Shown here piece after piece: positions 50,801 through 58,207 of a stretch of 64,000 bases of DNA. Within the stretch, counting starts at the first letter, position 1; each line of letters begins with the position of its first letter. The translations under genes were made by a program, and so were the position numbers. The stretch covers positions 481,951-545,950 of the forward strand of contig NZ_JACHCE010000004.1 in NCBI RefSeq assembly GCF_014200605.1, given 5' to 3'. The stretch comes from Pedobacter cryoconitis (GTDB lineage Bacteria > Bacteroidota > Bacteroidia > Sphingobacteriales > Sphingobacteriaceae). Below the pieces are notes generated by a model. It made no database searches. It saw only the letters and a program-made list of their open reading frames with translations, and had not been told where the DNA came from.

Positions 50801-50932
50801 CTGTGCGAACAGGTTGTATTCGGGTAAGCTGAGCAAGGTTATTACCAGCAAAAGAAAGGTTCTGATCTGGTAAGGATTCCTGAATTTTAGCCAAAGCGCG
50901 GCCATGGCGATGATTGAGGTCGTTTTTTTCAT
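47900..50932 (-). CDS. SusC/RagA-family TonB-linked transporter
   Basis: A 1010-residue transporter. After the N-terminus, GTITDSYGKPLPGATIRITN is the carboxypeptidase-like domain. The plug has LNEVQVIGYGQTTRRLNTGS, PLYIIDGVPM and IENITVLKDADATAIYGSRA. The barrel ends in FVIGLQLTL. The first codons (MKKTTSIIAMAALWLKF) are nearly identical in DNA to the start of the TlpA-like gene at 52096, and they precede a second, complete-looking signal (IRTFLLLVITLLSLPEYNLF). The 5' end therefore looks duplicated or swapped in. The actual start could lie inside. Confidence 0.92.
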   Translation of the reverse strand: MKKTTSIIAMAALWLKFRNPYQIRTFLLLVITLLSLPEYNLFAQTSGQLITGTITDSYGKPLPGATIRITNTNTSTLTDKEGHFTIKTTTQSGTLTITFISFNTRKIPFNPSIKYPLKIILETNESTLNEVQVIGYGQTTRRLNTGSISAITAVQIEKQPVANILSALSGRMPGVFVQTTNGLPGGNINVQIRGKGSIAAGTNPLYIIDGVPMDANAAGLSASIGASNIAGVTSPLNSLNPADIENITVLKDADATAIYGSRATNGVVLITTKKGKAGKTQVELNVSKGINQVANYPRLLNLEQYLQIRREAFANDGQIPSNDPDSPNYAPDLTVWSQTESTDWAKHFLGNTGQMTNMQLSISGGDESTNFNFGGNYRTEGTILPGNSNYKRGGLRGTFQHTSKDKKFYFQFANSLNLDDNQLYNPSLSFAAGLLLPPNYPVYESPGVFNWYAGTNPTSEISARSKTRTDNTISNVLMRYTVSSGLAFRISAGYNKNNLNQIQLYPASSLYPGTDNYSIFGTNSNRSIIFEPQVDYLKAFKNSSISLLMGGTYQNKVTEGQMLNGSAFSNEGLMENISSAGTITGRTNTYTQYKYVSVFGRVNYVWKDRYVVNATIRRDGSSRFAEGNQFGNFGSLGAAWLFADEPWIKNRLSFLSYGKLRSSYGLTGNDQITDYQYLSAYGNAISPYQGVNGLMPSRISNANFHWETTRKLEFAVELGFLNNRILLNVNHYRNSSDDQLVNYAIPRMTGFASYQANLPAVIRNTGWEVELNTKNIEGRKFSWSSSFNITMPKTLLKSFEGFETSSYAQILQLGYDISRVYGTNLTVDPATGKAVYGTAPGSADVFDYFTIGKQTPDFYGGLGNTFQYGNWSLDLFFQFAKQMGRGGLSSIGQPANNYAVILNRWQNAGNITDIPRASNTYDSKFQYSQANYFNTSYLRLKNVGLSYSFPKALLDHINLQQLRIYAQGQNLWTYWDKNAAILDPESGAFNNVQNNIPPIKSFVIGLQLTL

Positions 50933-50934
50933 GT
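50892..50934 (-). repeat. 43-bp gene-start repeat, copy 1 (SusC gene)
   Basis: Matches 52056-52098 with three mismatches over 43 bases. It covers the ATG and the first 13 codons (ATGAAAAAAACGACCTCAAT...). This is far more alike than two unrelated signal peptides should be. Confidence 0.75.
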
Positions 50935-51068
50935 GAATTGGTTTTGTGAATCCTGCATTGATTTTAAGCAGGTATCAAGTTGTCAGTGATAGTTTTATAC
51001 GTGTTTCATACGGTTTTTGACCTATTGGTTTTATTGGTTAGTTTTATTGATGTACTGATATCTTGGTA

Positions 51069-51176
51069 TCAAGATGAGGTGACGGTATTGGTGTTAGCTC
51101 TGATCAGAGGCTGGTATTGGGAATAGTTTTTACTGGTTAAACAAAGCAAGGTGGCACTACCAAAACCTCCGTTCAT
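51069..51176 (-). CDS. Possible 35-residue ORF upstream of the SusC gene
   Basis: ATG 51176 to TGA 51069 reads MNGGFGSATLLCLTSKNYSQ then YQPLIRANTNTVTSS. It lies in the operon gap before SusC. No family and no clear RBS; it may be non-coding leader sequence. Confidence 0.25.
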   Translation of the reverse strand: MNGGFGSATLLCLTSKNYSQYQPLIRANTNTVTSS

Positions 51177-51198
51177 TAGGCCGCCCGCTTTGTAGATT

Positions 51199-51498
51199 TT
51201 AATTTTTTGGATGGTTCACTGGTTTTGGCGAATAACCATCCTTCACTCCTTTTACGTAGGATACTTCCATGAATTCAATAAGCTGCTCCTGGAAAAGCAA
51301 CATGGACGAAATATCAGAAGGTTCCGCATATACATTAACCTGGCGTAACCATGCCCGAAGTAACAAGTGAAGCTTCTGCCTAACTTCTGTTAATGGATGA
51401 AGACTGAAAAAGGTGTTAAGACCTCTGTTCGGGTTAGTAATATATTCCTTGGGGAGCTTATGAGGCTGATAATTTAATGTTCTGATGTAATCTTTCAT
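51199..51498 (-). CDS. Hypothetical 99-residue protein
   Basis: A small soluble protein (MKDYIRTLNYQPHKLPKEYI ... SMLLFQEQLIEFMEVSYVKG). It starts 1 base after the stop of the TlpA-like gene, so the two are strongly coupled. A second helix region (LTEVRQKLHLLLRAWLRQVN) suggests an all-helical fold. No family recognised. The position suggests a locus-specific partner of the TlpA/SusCD system. Confidence 0.7.
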   Translation of the reverse strand: MKDYIRTLNYQPHKLPKEYITNPNRGLNTFFSLHPLTEVRQKLHLLLRAWLRQVNVYAEPSDISSMLLFQEQLIEFMEVSYVKGVKDGYSPKPVNHPKN

Positions 51499-51499
51499 T

Positions 51500-52096
51500 T
51501 TACTGTTTTTTTAGTACGCTGGTCAAAGATTTAGAATTATTCATATCCACTTTCATGTGCATATTTCCAATGTTATCATTGCTTAAAAACTGGTCGATAT
51601 TTTCTGCGGTGAGTTGTTTGGCAGTTGTCGTTGCTACGACTTTACCAGTTTGATCCAGCCATACATAATGCGGCAGATTGATATGTGGGAATAATTGGTG
51701 CAATGCTGAATCATCGGTAACTACTGGAATAGCTGATGGATGCGTTTTATAGAGTTCTTCCAGAAAAGGTAATACTGCTGCTCTTGGCTGACGGGTCACT
51801 TTAATAAACTGAACCTCTCCTCCATATTTCTTTTGCAGCTCTTCTGTTTTTGAAGAATTAGCGAGGCAAGATGTACACGAGGTTGCCCAAAAATCAAGAA
51901 TAATCAGTTTAGCTTTAAAATCAGAAAGATTGGTTTTCGTAGTTTCATAATTGCAGACGTTTGTTAATGTTATATCAGGGATTCTACCTCCTATTTTGAC
52001 AGGTTTAAATGTAGAGGTTACAGATTGAGCTTGGGATGGTACGCTGAAAAATAGGCAAAGCGTGGCCATGGCGATTATTGAGATCGTTTTTTTCAT
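51500..52096 (-). CDS. TlpA-like thioredoxin-domain protein
   Basis: A 198-residue exported thioredoxin-like protein. Signal peptide (MATLCLFFSVPSQAQ), PVKIGGRIPDITLTNVCNY, then KLIILDFWATSCTSCLANSS with the redox motif CTSC, and LPHYVWLDQTGKVVATTTAK. Its 43-bp start is nearly duplicated at the SusC gene of the same operon. Likely a periplasmic reductase or oxidase acting with the larger TlpA-like protein at 45138. Confidence 0.9.
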   Translation of the reverse strand: MKKTISIIAMATLCLFFSVPSQAQSVTSTFKPVKIGGRIPDITLTNVCNYETTKTNLSDFKAKLIILDFWATSCTSCLANSSKTEELQKKYGGEVQFIKVTRQPRAAVLPFLEELYKTHPSAIPVVTDDSALHQLFPHINLPHYVWLDQTGKVVATTTAKQLTAENIDQFLSNDNIGNMHMKVDMNNSKSLTSVLKKQ

Positions 52097-52098
52097 GT
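52056..52098 (-). repeat. 43-bp gene-start repeat, copy 2 (TlpA-like gene)
   Basis: The partner of 50892-50934, with three differences. Here the encoded MKKTISIIAMATLCLFFSVP is followed by a normal signal-peptide end, so this copy is probably the original. Confidence 0.75.
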
Positions 52099-52168
52099 TG
52101 TTAAGTTGAAATGATGATACCGTAGAATTGTTTATGCGAGTATCATGGATAAATTGGTAAAAAGAGAA

Positions 52169-52645
52169 TTATTGAGATGCCGTTTGCTGGAGGAAATGGC
52201 CTTGCATGGTTATACTAGTCTGGGAAATTGGAAAGTGATAGTAATAATCATCAAGAATCATTTCAATAGTTAGCCTCGTTCGATAATTTGTGAAATTTAT
52301 CCAGTTAAGGAGAGTATAAAGGCTCTTTGTTGTCTGAAAATCATTTCCTTTTTTTGGGGTTATCTTCCGGACTTCAGCAATGTTATTAGTCATCTGTGCC
52401 TGGTACTGTTTTTTTACACAGTCTGATATTTTCAGCGAATCAAGCAAGCGAACTATTGTAAGAGCAAAATGTTCAATACCTTTTAATTCAGTTGCTTTTA
52501 AGCCTGAGAGATCACTGTTTCCAAGTATCCGCAGAATGGTTTCATGGAATACACATACCTGATTGTAAGTGTGTTTAGCATTGATAGAATCAATCGATTC
52601 TTGCTCTTTTTGAGAGATGGGTTTGTTTGGCTTTTTCATACTCAT
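52169..52645 (-). CDS. Hypothetical 158-residue helical protein
   Basis: First gene of the second SusCD operon. The product is mostly helical (YNQVCVFHETILRILGNSDL, ELKGIEHFALTIVRLLDSLK, SLYTLLNWINFTNYRTRLTI) with no signal peptide. Start ATG 52645, or 52639 (MKKPNKPISQ). No family recognised. The hairpin leader just upstream implies its expression, and that of the operon, is controlled. Confidence 0.6.
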   Translation of the reverse strand: MSMKKPNKPISQKEQESIDSINAKHTYNQVCVFHETILRILGNSDLSGLKATELKGIEHFALTIVRLLDSLKISDCVKKQYQAQMTNNIAEVRKITPKKGNDFQTTKSLYTLLNWINFTNYRTRLTIEMILDDYYYHFPISQTSITMQGHFLQQTASQ

Positions 52646-52692
52646 TTTTAATTGGTTAAAAATTTAAATGAGTCTCAAAAGGATGAAAAATC

Positions 52693-52794
52693 AGTAGGGA
52701 AAGACTTCACATCTTTTGCACGAGGTACTGCTAAGAACCCATAAGTCATAGACTTAATTGACCACAAAAGACTTAAGTGAAGCCCTTCCCTACT
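52693..52794 (-). ncRNA. Structured 5' leader (attenuator-like) or MITE-like hairpin
   Basis: The arms AGTAGGGAAGGGCTTCAC (minus, from 52794) and GTGAAGTCTTTCCCTACT (to 52693) form an 18-bp stem with two mismatches. Outside it, A-rich and T-rich runs extend the pairing. On the minus strand the hairpin is followed by GATTTTTCATCCTTTT, the layout of an intrinsic terminator, 48 bases before the first gene of the operon. The loop contains AAGTC/GACTT repeats that could form alternative pairs. Confidence 0.5.
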
Positions 52795-52808
52795 AATTTT
52801 TGTATACG

Positions 52809-52816
52809 CAAATATA
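52809..52816 (-). promoter_or_regulatory. -7 box of the TlpA/SusCD operon
   Basis: Minus-strand TATATTTG is an exact -7 consensus placed just before the hairpin leader. No well-spaced TTTG is seen upstream, so a regulator may be required. Confidence 0.45.
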
Positions 52817-53066
52817 CTAAATTTTTGGAAAGGGCATTTTCACTGGTCTTCTCGTGGTCATTTAGCAGTTTTCGTACGAGAGACTATTTTAAATACATAA
52901 TCTACATCAGGTTTAATATTGAGAATTTTTGATTTACATAGCTATAAATTATCTTAACACAAATGTAAGCACAAATAATTACATATGGTAATTTTTAATT
53001 TACACATGGTAAGTATTTGGACCTGCCTACTTATTTAGTCCCCATTTTAGTAAAAAATGAGCTTTT

Positions 53067-53393
53067 ATGACAATGAAGGACCTGCCTAAAAGAGAAATAG
53101 AATTGAAATTATTGCAGATAAAATCTTTGATCGAAAGCGGAGGAGTAAAGAAAATGCGTGATTTGAAAGACTCTAGCTCTACGAAAATTGCTAGTTATGC
53201 AGGTATTAATCAAGGACGGTATTCTTCTAAACTTATTAATCCAGGCGAATTTACTGTATCAGAAATACATAGAATTTCTTATGTGCTTGGTGTTGATCCA
53301 AAAATCCTAATGGAAATAATTACTCATGAGATCTTGCATGAAGAAGCGGTTAAGGTAAATGCAAATATTGAAAAAGAAAAATTGAAGAAATAG
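53067..53393 (+). CDS. XRE-like helix-turn-helix protein
   Basis: A 108-residue regulator. IESGGVKKMRDLKDSSSTKI with ASYAGINQGRYSSKLINPGE and VSEIHRISYVLGVDPKILME reads as a five-helix HTH of the XRE/Cro class. First gene of the AT-richer accessory region; the HNH nuclease gene begins 180 bases downstream. It could control the island, but no operator was recognised. Confidence 0.7.
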   Translation: MTMKDLPKREIELKLLQIKSLIESGGVKKMRDLKDSSSTKIASYAGINQGRYSSKLINPGEFTVSEIHRISYVLGVDPKILMEIITHEILHEEAVKVNANIEKEKLKK

Positions 53394-53573
53394 ACTTTTG
53401 AGATTAAGTTATTCCTACTATAATCTACCTAATATCTCACAACTCAATATACCTACATAAAAATCAATCATTTAAATTTTAGTCACCTCATTTACCTCCT
53501 CTGGAATTAAGCCTAGATTTCACTATCATCTAAAAACCTCTTAGCTGGCCTATTAATTTTAAAACGTTCTCAA

Positions 53574-54581
53574 ATGCAACAAATAAATAATGAAAGAAAA
53601 TTATGGGTATTAAAATCCATAGAGGATAAAGATCGATCTAATCTGGCAATAGGCAGTTATAAGGATAAGGTTGATGAGAGTTATAATTACGACAACTATG
53701 TGCCTAATCATAAACAGATTAAACCAAATGATTTAATTGTTATTATAGACAAGAAGAAAATAATTGGTTTTGCAAAAATAAGAAATATCAGTACCACATT
53801 GGATGTGAAGACAATGAGGTCGTGTCCAGAAAGTGGGTGTACTAAATCTACCATCAGTGCCAGAAAAAAACTAAAACCAGCTTACAAATGTAGTAATGGT
53901 CACTTGTTTGACATCCCAAAAGAGATAGATAAGGAGATTACCAAATATACAGCCGAATATAAAGGCAATTACATACCATATAACTCTGTAAATATAACGC
54001 CTTTAGATCTAATACCTTACTACTACAAACTGAATCGCCAATTATCTATGCAAAGCCTTAATCAAGCTGCATTAGATTTATTCCCAGAAATAACATCAAT
54101 TTTATTTGGTAGGACAGATACTCTACTCCTCTCTCCTGAAGAAGGAAATGATGAGAATGAATATCCTGAAGATGGTGGATATAATAGCAATAACGAAGAT
54201 GAAAGGCAATCTGTTTCTAGACAAATCAAAGCGAGAAGAGGACAAAAAAAATTCCGAGATTCTTTAATAGAGCGATATGGCAAAATTTGCATGGTAACTG
54301 GCTGTACAATTCTTGACATACTGGAAGCTGCGCATATAAAGCCTTATAAAGGAGTTAAAGATAATCATGCAGCCAATGGTCTGCTTTTAAGATCTGATAT
54401 TCATACTCTTTTTGACTTGAACTTATTGGCAATTGAGCCAAAAACACTGATAATTTATGTTCATGATCGAGCATTACCTGAATATGAGTATATACAAGGG
54501 AAGAAATTGTTGGTGAAAAAAGATAAATCACCTAGTAATAAGGAATTAGGAGTAAGATGGACGAGCTTTAAATGGCAGTAA
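53574..54581 (+). CDS. HNH endonuclease with PUA-like and zinc-binding N-terminus
   Basis: A 335-residue nuclease, probably a modified-DNA-dependent (type IV-like) restriction enzyme. The first ~75 residues (LWVLKSIEDKDRSNLAIGSY, IKPNDLIVIIDKKKIIGFAK) have the EVE/PUA-like pattern of base-modification readers. Residues 84-110 carry a metal site (CPESGC ... CSNGH). The C-terminal HNH_2-type nuclease is GKICMVTGCTILDILEAAHI with KPYKGVKDNHAANGLLLRSD and IHTLFDLNLL, with catalytic His-Asn-His. The next gene starts 42 bases downstream. Reader specificity is inferred. Confidence 0.8.
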   Translation: MQQINNERKLWVLKSIEDKDRSNLAIGSYKDKVDESYNYDNYVPNHKQIKPNDLIVIIDKKKIIGFAKIRNISTTLDVKTMRSCPESGCTKSTISARKKLKPAYKCSNGHLFDIPKEIDKEITKYTAEYKGNYIPYNSVNITPLDLIPYYYKLNRQLSMQSLNQAALDLFPEITSILFGRTDTLLLSPEEGNDENEYPEDGGYNSNNEDERQSVSRQIKARRGQKKFRDSLIERYGKICMVTGCTILDILEAAHIKPYKGVKDNHAANGLLLRSDIHTLFDLNLLAIEPKTLIIYVHDRALPEYEYIQGKKLLVKKDKSPSNKELGVRWTSFKWQ

Positions 54582-54623
54582 AATTTCTTAAAATTTAATT
54601 TGCATTAATTCATTATAACAGTT

Positions 54624-55556
54624 ATGTCCGACACAAAAATAGATCTAAATCGACCGAATTTAGATAAGCTAATTGATAATTTTATAGATATCATCAAAGC
54701 TATGCTTGCCAGAACAGGTGATAGAAAATCAGTATATAGTAGAATCATTGCGTCTTTTGATACAAATGAAACAGACCAGATCTTAGCAGCTGTAAGAAAA
54801 ATATCGCACGACACCAACGATACATTTAGACTACATTGGGACTTTTCAGATTTGTACAAGGCAGCAAATCTTAATGAACAAGAAAAACAGTTATTTAAAG
54901 AGAGGGTGAAATCTATTGTTAGTGTTCAAAGTGAGTTTATTCCTGAAAATGGTTTCAGAGATTGGGATAACCTAGAGAACCTCGAACAAGATAATATTTT
55001 TGAAAGCGTAAATGCTGCACAAACAGAGGTTCTTCGAATATATATCGATGGAGAATGGGACATGCATAATGTTCACAATTTTTTGTTCAGATTTAGTGTG
55101 ATTTATAGTCGATTTCTAGAATTGTATATCATGGGAAAATATAAATTGACGTATGATAACGCGCAATATAATTCATTACTTGGCAATGCTTATAACCTTG
55201 GAGATTTCAGTAACTTACAGATCCTACAAATGCATTATGCCTCCCCAGGTCATTTCGATTTCTTAGGCATTGGAAATATTTTCCAACAATTGATAGATAT
55301 TATAAATAAAGTCATTCACTGGAAACAAGAATACAAGCTAGCCAAGTTACAGCGAACCAAGCAACAATTTGATCTAATAAAGGAAATGAAGCTTGATCTA
55401 GATAAACTTGGGCTAGATATTCAAACTAGGAGAGAATTAGAGGCTAAATTAGATGGTACTGCTAAAGAAATCTTCAACTGGCTGGAATCTGAACAAATTA
55501 CGGCTATTGATTTTAAGCCAAAAGAATTAACAGATCATGAGCTAAGTGAGCATTGA
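54624..55556 (+). CDS. Unknown protein beside the HNH nuclease
   Basis: A 310-residue protein of no recognised family. It has charged helices in the N-terminal half, then LQILQMHYASPGHFDFLGIG (a beta strand followed by a Ser-Pro-Gly turn and a Gly-rich amphipathic stretch) and NIFQQLIDIINKVIHWKQEY leading into a coiled coil (LAKLQRTKQQFDLIKEMKLD). This resembles the tail of proteins found beside defence nucleases and may contact membranes. Close spacing (42 bases) to the HNH gene suggests they work together. Function unknown. Confidence 0.65.
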   Translation: MSDTKIDLNRPNLDKLIDNFIDIIKAMLARTGDRKSVYSRIIASFDTNETDQILAAVRKISHDTNDTFRLHWDFSDLYKAANLNEQEKQLFKERVKSIVSVQSEFIPENGFRDWDNLENLEQDNIFESVNAAQTEVLRIYIDGEWDMHNVHNFLFRFSVIYSRFLELYIMGKYKLTYDNAQYNSLLGNAYNLGDFSNLQILQMHYASPGHFDFLGIGNIFQQLIDIINKVIHWKQEYKLAKLQRTKQQFDLIKEMKLDLDKLGLDIQTRRELEAKLDGTAKEIFNWLESEQITAIDFKPKELTDHELSEH

Positions 55557-55859
55557 CGTCGAAAATAATATATTAATTAAGGCAGAAAAGGTTATACGAA
55601 TGAGGAGAATAGTATAATAATATTTATCCTATCGTTTGTTTTTTGAGATAATTAGAGCTTGTAAAAGCTAAACAATCTTCTAAATATGATCAACACAGTT
55701 TTTTCGCCAATCATTTTTATCGAAATGTTCGGGTATCCGCCTTTTATATTCAAGGAAGCTCAACAAGTGGTACATGCTGAAGAAAAAGGAAAGGAAAGAG
55801 TATTTTTCTGTATTTTTGAAAAGCCGCATGTAATTCTGGCGGCGTTTATTTCAAATCCG

Positions 55860-56837
55860 ATGGTTGGAAAAAATCACGTTAAACAACACTTTATTCCCGT
55901 TTGTTATTTGCGAGGTTTTAGTGGTAATGACAAAACGCTTTATGTTTATGATAAGCAGATCAGTAAAGCTTATTGTAAAGCCATTGAAAAAATTGGTTAC
56001 GCAGACAATCTTTACCGGATAGACAAGAAATACCACAACAAAGAGACTAATGATCCTATCGATGAGAATTATTACGAGACCGAGTATTTTGCGAAAAATA
56101 TAGAGTCCGAATATAACCGAATACTGATAGATATAAAGCGACGTGTACAAGAATGGCTCACACATAAAAATCCTACCCCTGCTTTTTCATCTAACGTGGA
56201 TAAGGATCATTTTGCTGCCTATGTTGGCATTCAATATCTGAGGCTTCCCTGGGTCCGTGAAATGCATTATAATTCTTATCAGAAGTCTAAGGATAAAACA
56301 CTGGAAATTATCAAGGCCTTTCTCATAAATGAAAATCCTGAGCTTGAGCCGTCAAGGGACCTCAAGTTCAAACACGATGAACGTTATGGAGCTGTGCTTC
56401 ACTCATTTATCTACACTGACGCTAAAATCGTGAAAACCATGCAAGACAGGCTTTTAAACAAATCTTGGGCAATACTGGCTTCAACCGAAAGTAATCTTTT
56501 TACCAGTGACAATCCATTGGTGGTTATCAACAGATTGGGCGTAGAAGCTGCATTGGGAGATTTGACGATGCGTGGGGCTCAGATCATTTTTCCTATTGCC
56601 GGAAACTTGGCGATTTCCATGTGGGATCAAGACTATTTTGATCATAAAAAGCATGTTCTGGATGGCTTTAACCTAATTACATCCAAAGAGATAAGAACCC
56701 ATAACCTCTATCAATATTTGAACGCTCGACAGCACGTATATCAGGCAACGAATGCTTTTTCAATCATTAAAGATGTTTTATCTAGGAATGATGGGGTTCA
56801 TATGTGGTATCCACAACCTGGCTTCGAAGTGTATTAG
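55860..56837 (+). CDS. DUF4238 family protein
   Basis: About 325 residues from MVGKNHVKQHFIPVCYLRGF. The DUF4238 core is clear: KNHVKQHFIPVCYLRGF, YVYDKQ, YRIDKKYHNKET, YVGIQYLRLPWVREM, WAILASTESNLFTSDNPLVV, IIFPIAGNLAISMWD. The role of DUF4238 is not settled, but such genes recur in mobile and defence regions. An upstream ATG at 55686 would add 58 residues unlike the family. The converging gene overlaps its end by 4 bases. Confidence 0.8.
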   Translation: MVGKNHVKQHFIPVCYLRGFSGNDKTLYVYDKQISKAYCKAIEKIGYADNLYRIDKKYHNKETNDPIDENYYETEYFAKNIESEYNRILIDIKRRVQEWLTHKNPTPAFSSNVDKDHFAAYVGIQYLRLPWVREMHYNSYQKSKDKTLEIIKAFLINENPELEPSRDLKFKHDERYGAVLHSFIYTDAKIVKTMQDRLLNKSWAILASTESNLFTSDNPLVVINRLGVEAALGDLTMRGAQIIFPIAGNLAISMWDQDYFDHKKHVLDGFNLITSKEIRTHNLYQYLNARQHVYQATNAFSIIKDVLSRNDGVHMWYPQPGFEVY

Positions 56838-57103
56838 ATCATTTTTGATTGAACGGCTTTAACTTCCATGTCACCCTTCAGTTTTAAAAGTATTATGATA
56901 AGTGTTCTTAAAAAATATAGATAGTCCATTTTTTGGAGTTCAGGAGTGCGGTTGTTTGAACCGTGTAGGTATTTGTTCCGAAGGTCCATTGCATTGCTGA
57001 ATTCTTTTTTGTTTAAGTAGTAGTTTAAATAACTTGATTCAGATTCGCTGAATAGTCTGATGCTGGTATTTACGATCCATTCAGCAATGAGCTGGTCAAT
57101 CAA
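56834..57103 (-). pseudogene. C-terminal remnant of a HEPN/ApeA-like protein
   Basis: An 89-codon frame with only a TTG start, after an in-frame stop. It includes YYLNKKEFSNAMDLRNKYLH with GSNNRTPELQ. The R-N-K-x-x-HG is the signature of HEPN-type (ApeA-like) domains with R-x4-6-H catalytic residues. The N-terminus is missing, so it is probably a relic of a larger defence gene. A short MDLRNKYLHG-starting protein cannot be excluded. Confidence 0.4.
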
Positions 57104-57293
57104 CTTCTTTTATGTTGTATTTAGTCAAAAATAGTTGTTTATCAAGAGTCATTAATAGCAATTTAAATATGATTAATAGTCAATAGTTTTTTAAAATCAG
57201 AAACTGATGTAGCAAATCAAAGGCCCTACTTCTTGACCCAAATTATTTTTTAATGAAATTTGTTTAACAACTTTCATTAACCTCAAAAATAGC

Positions 57294-57899
57294 TTAGAAT
57301 AAAAGCATACCCTTCTTTGCATTTCCATCTTTACCTTTAGGAATTAAGGGAGCCTCTTTATCTAGATCATCATACTCAACTGCAATTACACCAATAACTC
57401 CATCTATGATATTTATACTCTGATAAAGGATGAAATAAGGTGATATTTCTTCGTAATTTCCCACTCTATCGGTTAAAAATTTGCTAAATTTCTTAGTAGG
57501 CAAAATAAGAAGTCCTCCAATTATCTCCTTTTGGAGAATTCCAACGCCAATTTTATTTAAAGCTCGATGGGATGAAGATATATTTCCCGTTTCCCATTCT
57601 ACTGCAAAGATACCAAATGATGTTTCTTTGATTGCATCAATAGGCCCAGGATTCATTCCCAATGCTAGAGTCATTCTCGTTTCTGTCTTCCAGCCTTTAT
57701 CTTTTAAATATTTTATAAAATTATTCTTAATTGGGACAACACCGTTACCTTTCTGCACTGGATTAATACAGAACTTATCTTTTTCATTCCAAGATACGCA
57801 CTTTATCGCCTCATTAACCTCATTCATTACAATCAAGAATTCAGCTGAATGACTAAAAACACCTTCCTTAATTAAGAATAATTCAGTCGCTATTTTCAT
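57294..57899 (-). CDS. Type II restriction endonuclease (BamHI/BglII-like, putative)
   Basis: A 201-residue protein encoded by the controller-protein operon opposite a DNA methyltransferase. The core LALGMNPGPIDAIKETSFGI with FAVEWETGNISSSHRALNKI gives a P-I-D ... E-W-E active site, the PD-(D/E)-x-E variant of BamHI. LTDRVGNYEEISPYFILYQS and PLIPKGKDGNAKKG are further conserved parts. It overlaps the end of the controller gene by 17 bases. Recognition sequence unknown. Family assignment is by pattern and context. Confidence 0.8.
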   Translation of the reverse strand: MKIATELFLIKEGVFSHSAEFLIVMNEVNEAIKCVSWNEKDKFCINPVQKGNGVVPIKNNFIKYLKDKGWKTETRMTLALGMNPGPIDAIKETSFGIFAVEWETGNISSSHRALNKIGVGILQKEIIGGLLILPTKKFSKFLTDRVGNYEEISPYFILYQSINIIDGVIGVIAVEYDDLDKEAPLIPKGKDGNAKKGMLLF

Positions 57900-58113
57900 T
57901 AAGATTTTCTAATAGTGAAATAATTTCAGAAGGTTTTTTGTCTAGTACTTTTGCAAGTTTAAAGAGCGTAACAATTGTAGGAACCCTTAATCCTCTCTCC
58001 AGTAACGATATATAAGTTCTGTCAAGACCACTATTATGTCCTAAATTTTCTTGAGAGATTCCTCTTTCTTCCCTAAGCTTTTTTAGTACCTGTCCAAAAA
58101 AATTTTCTAACAT
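57883..58113 (-). CDS. Restriction-modification controller protein (C protein)
   Basis: A 76-residue XRE HTH protein: FFGQVLKKLREERGISQENL, GHNSGLDRTYISLLERGLRV, PTIVTLFKLAKVLDKKPSEI. Size, sequence and position upstream of the endonuclease match C proteins, which delay endonuclease synthesis until the methyltransferase has protected the genome. The GACT/AGTC site 39 bases upstream of its ATG is a good C-box. Confidence 0.9.
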   Translation of the reverse strand: MLENFFGQVLKKLREERGISQENLGHNSGLDRTYISLLERGLRVPTIVTLFKLAKVLDKKPSEIISLLENLNENSD

Positions 58114-58152
58114 AGAAGGGCAATTTGAAGATATTTAACTAACACCACAACG

Positions 58153-58162
58153 GACTATAGTC
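58153..58162. promoter_or_regulatory. C-box: GACTATAGTC palindrome
   Basis: A perfect 10-bp palindrome GACTATAGTC in the 94-bp divergent region between the controller gene and the methyltransferase. C-boxes of other systems have the same GACT...AGTC halves. It lies about where the -33 region of the methyltransferase promoter should be. Confidence 0.65.
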
Positions 58163-58176
58163 TGCAATAAAAATTA

Positions 58177-58184
58177 TATATTTG
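58177..58184 (+). promoter_or_regulatory. -7 box of the methyltransferase gene
   Basis: TATATTTG, an exact -7 consensus, 23 bases before the methyltransferase ATG. The -33 position falls on or next to the C-box, so C-protein binding should affect this promoter. Confidence 0.6.
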
Positions 58185-58207
58185 CTCCACACAAAAACAT
58201 ACTTAAG

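Larger units (their letters stand above)
52646..53066. other. Leader region of the TlpA/SusCD operon and left edge of the accessory island
   Basis: 421 bases. It holds the hairpin leader at 52693-52794 and the -7 box at 52809-52816 (both minus-strand), then a strongly AT-rich stretch leading into the HTH gene at 53067. A 24-residue frame (MTYGFLAVPRAKDVKSFPTD...) lies within the hairpin and is not convincing as a gene. Confidence 0.45.

Noticed and set aside
57541..57550. A fourth TTGGCGTTGG box on the minus strand
   Set aside because: It lies within the endonuclease coding sequence (K-I-G-V-G-I) and has no TCTTGTCATTT partner, so it is a chance match.
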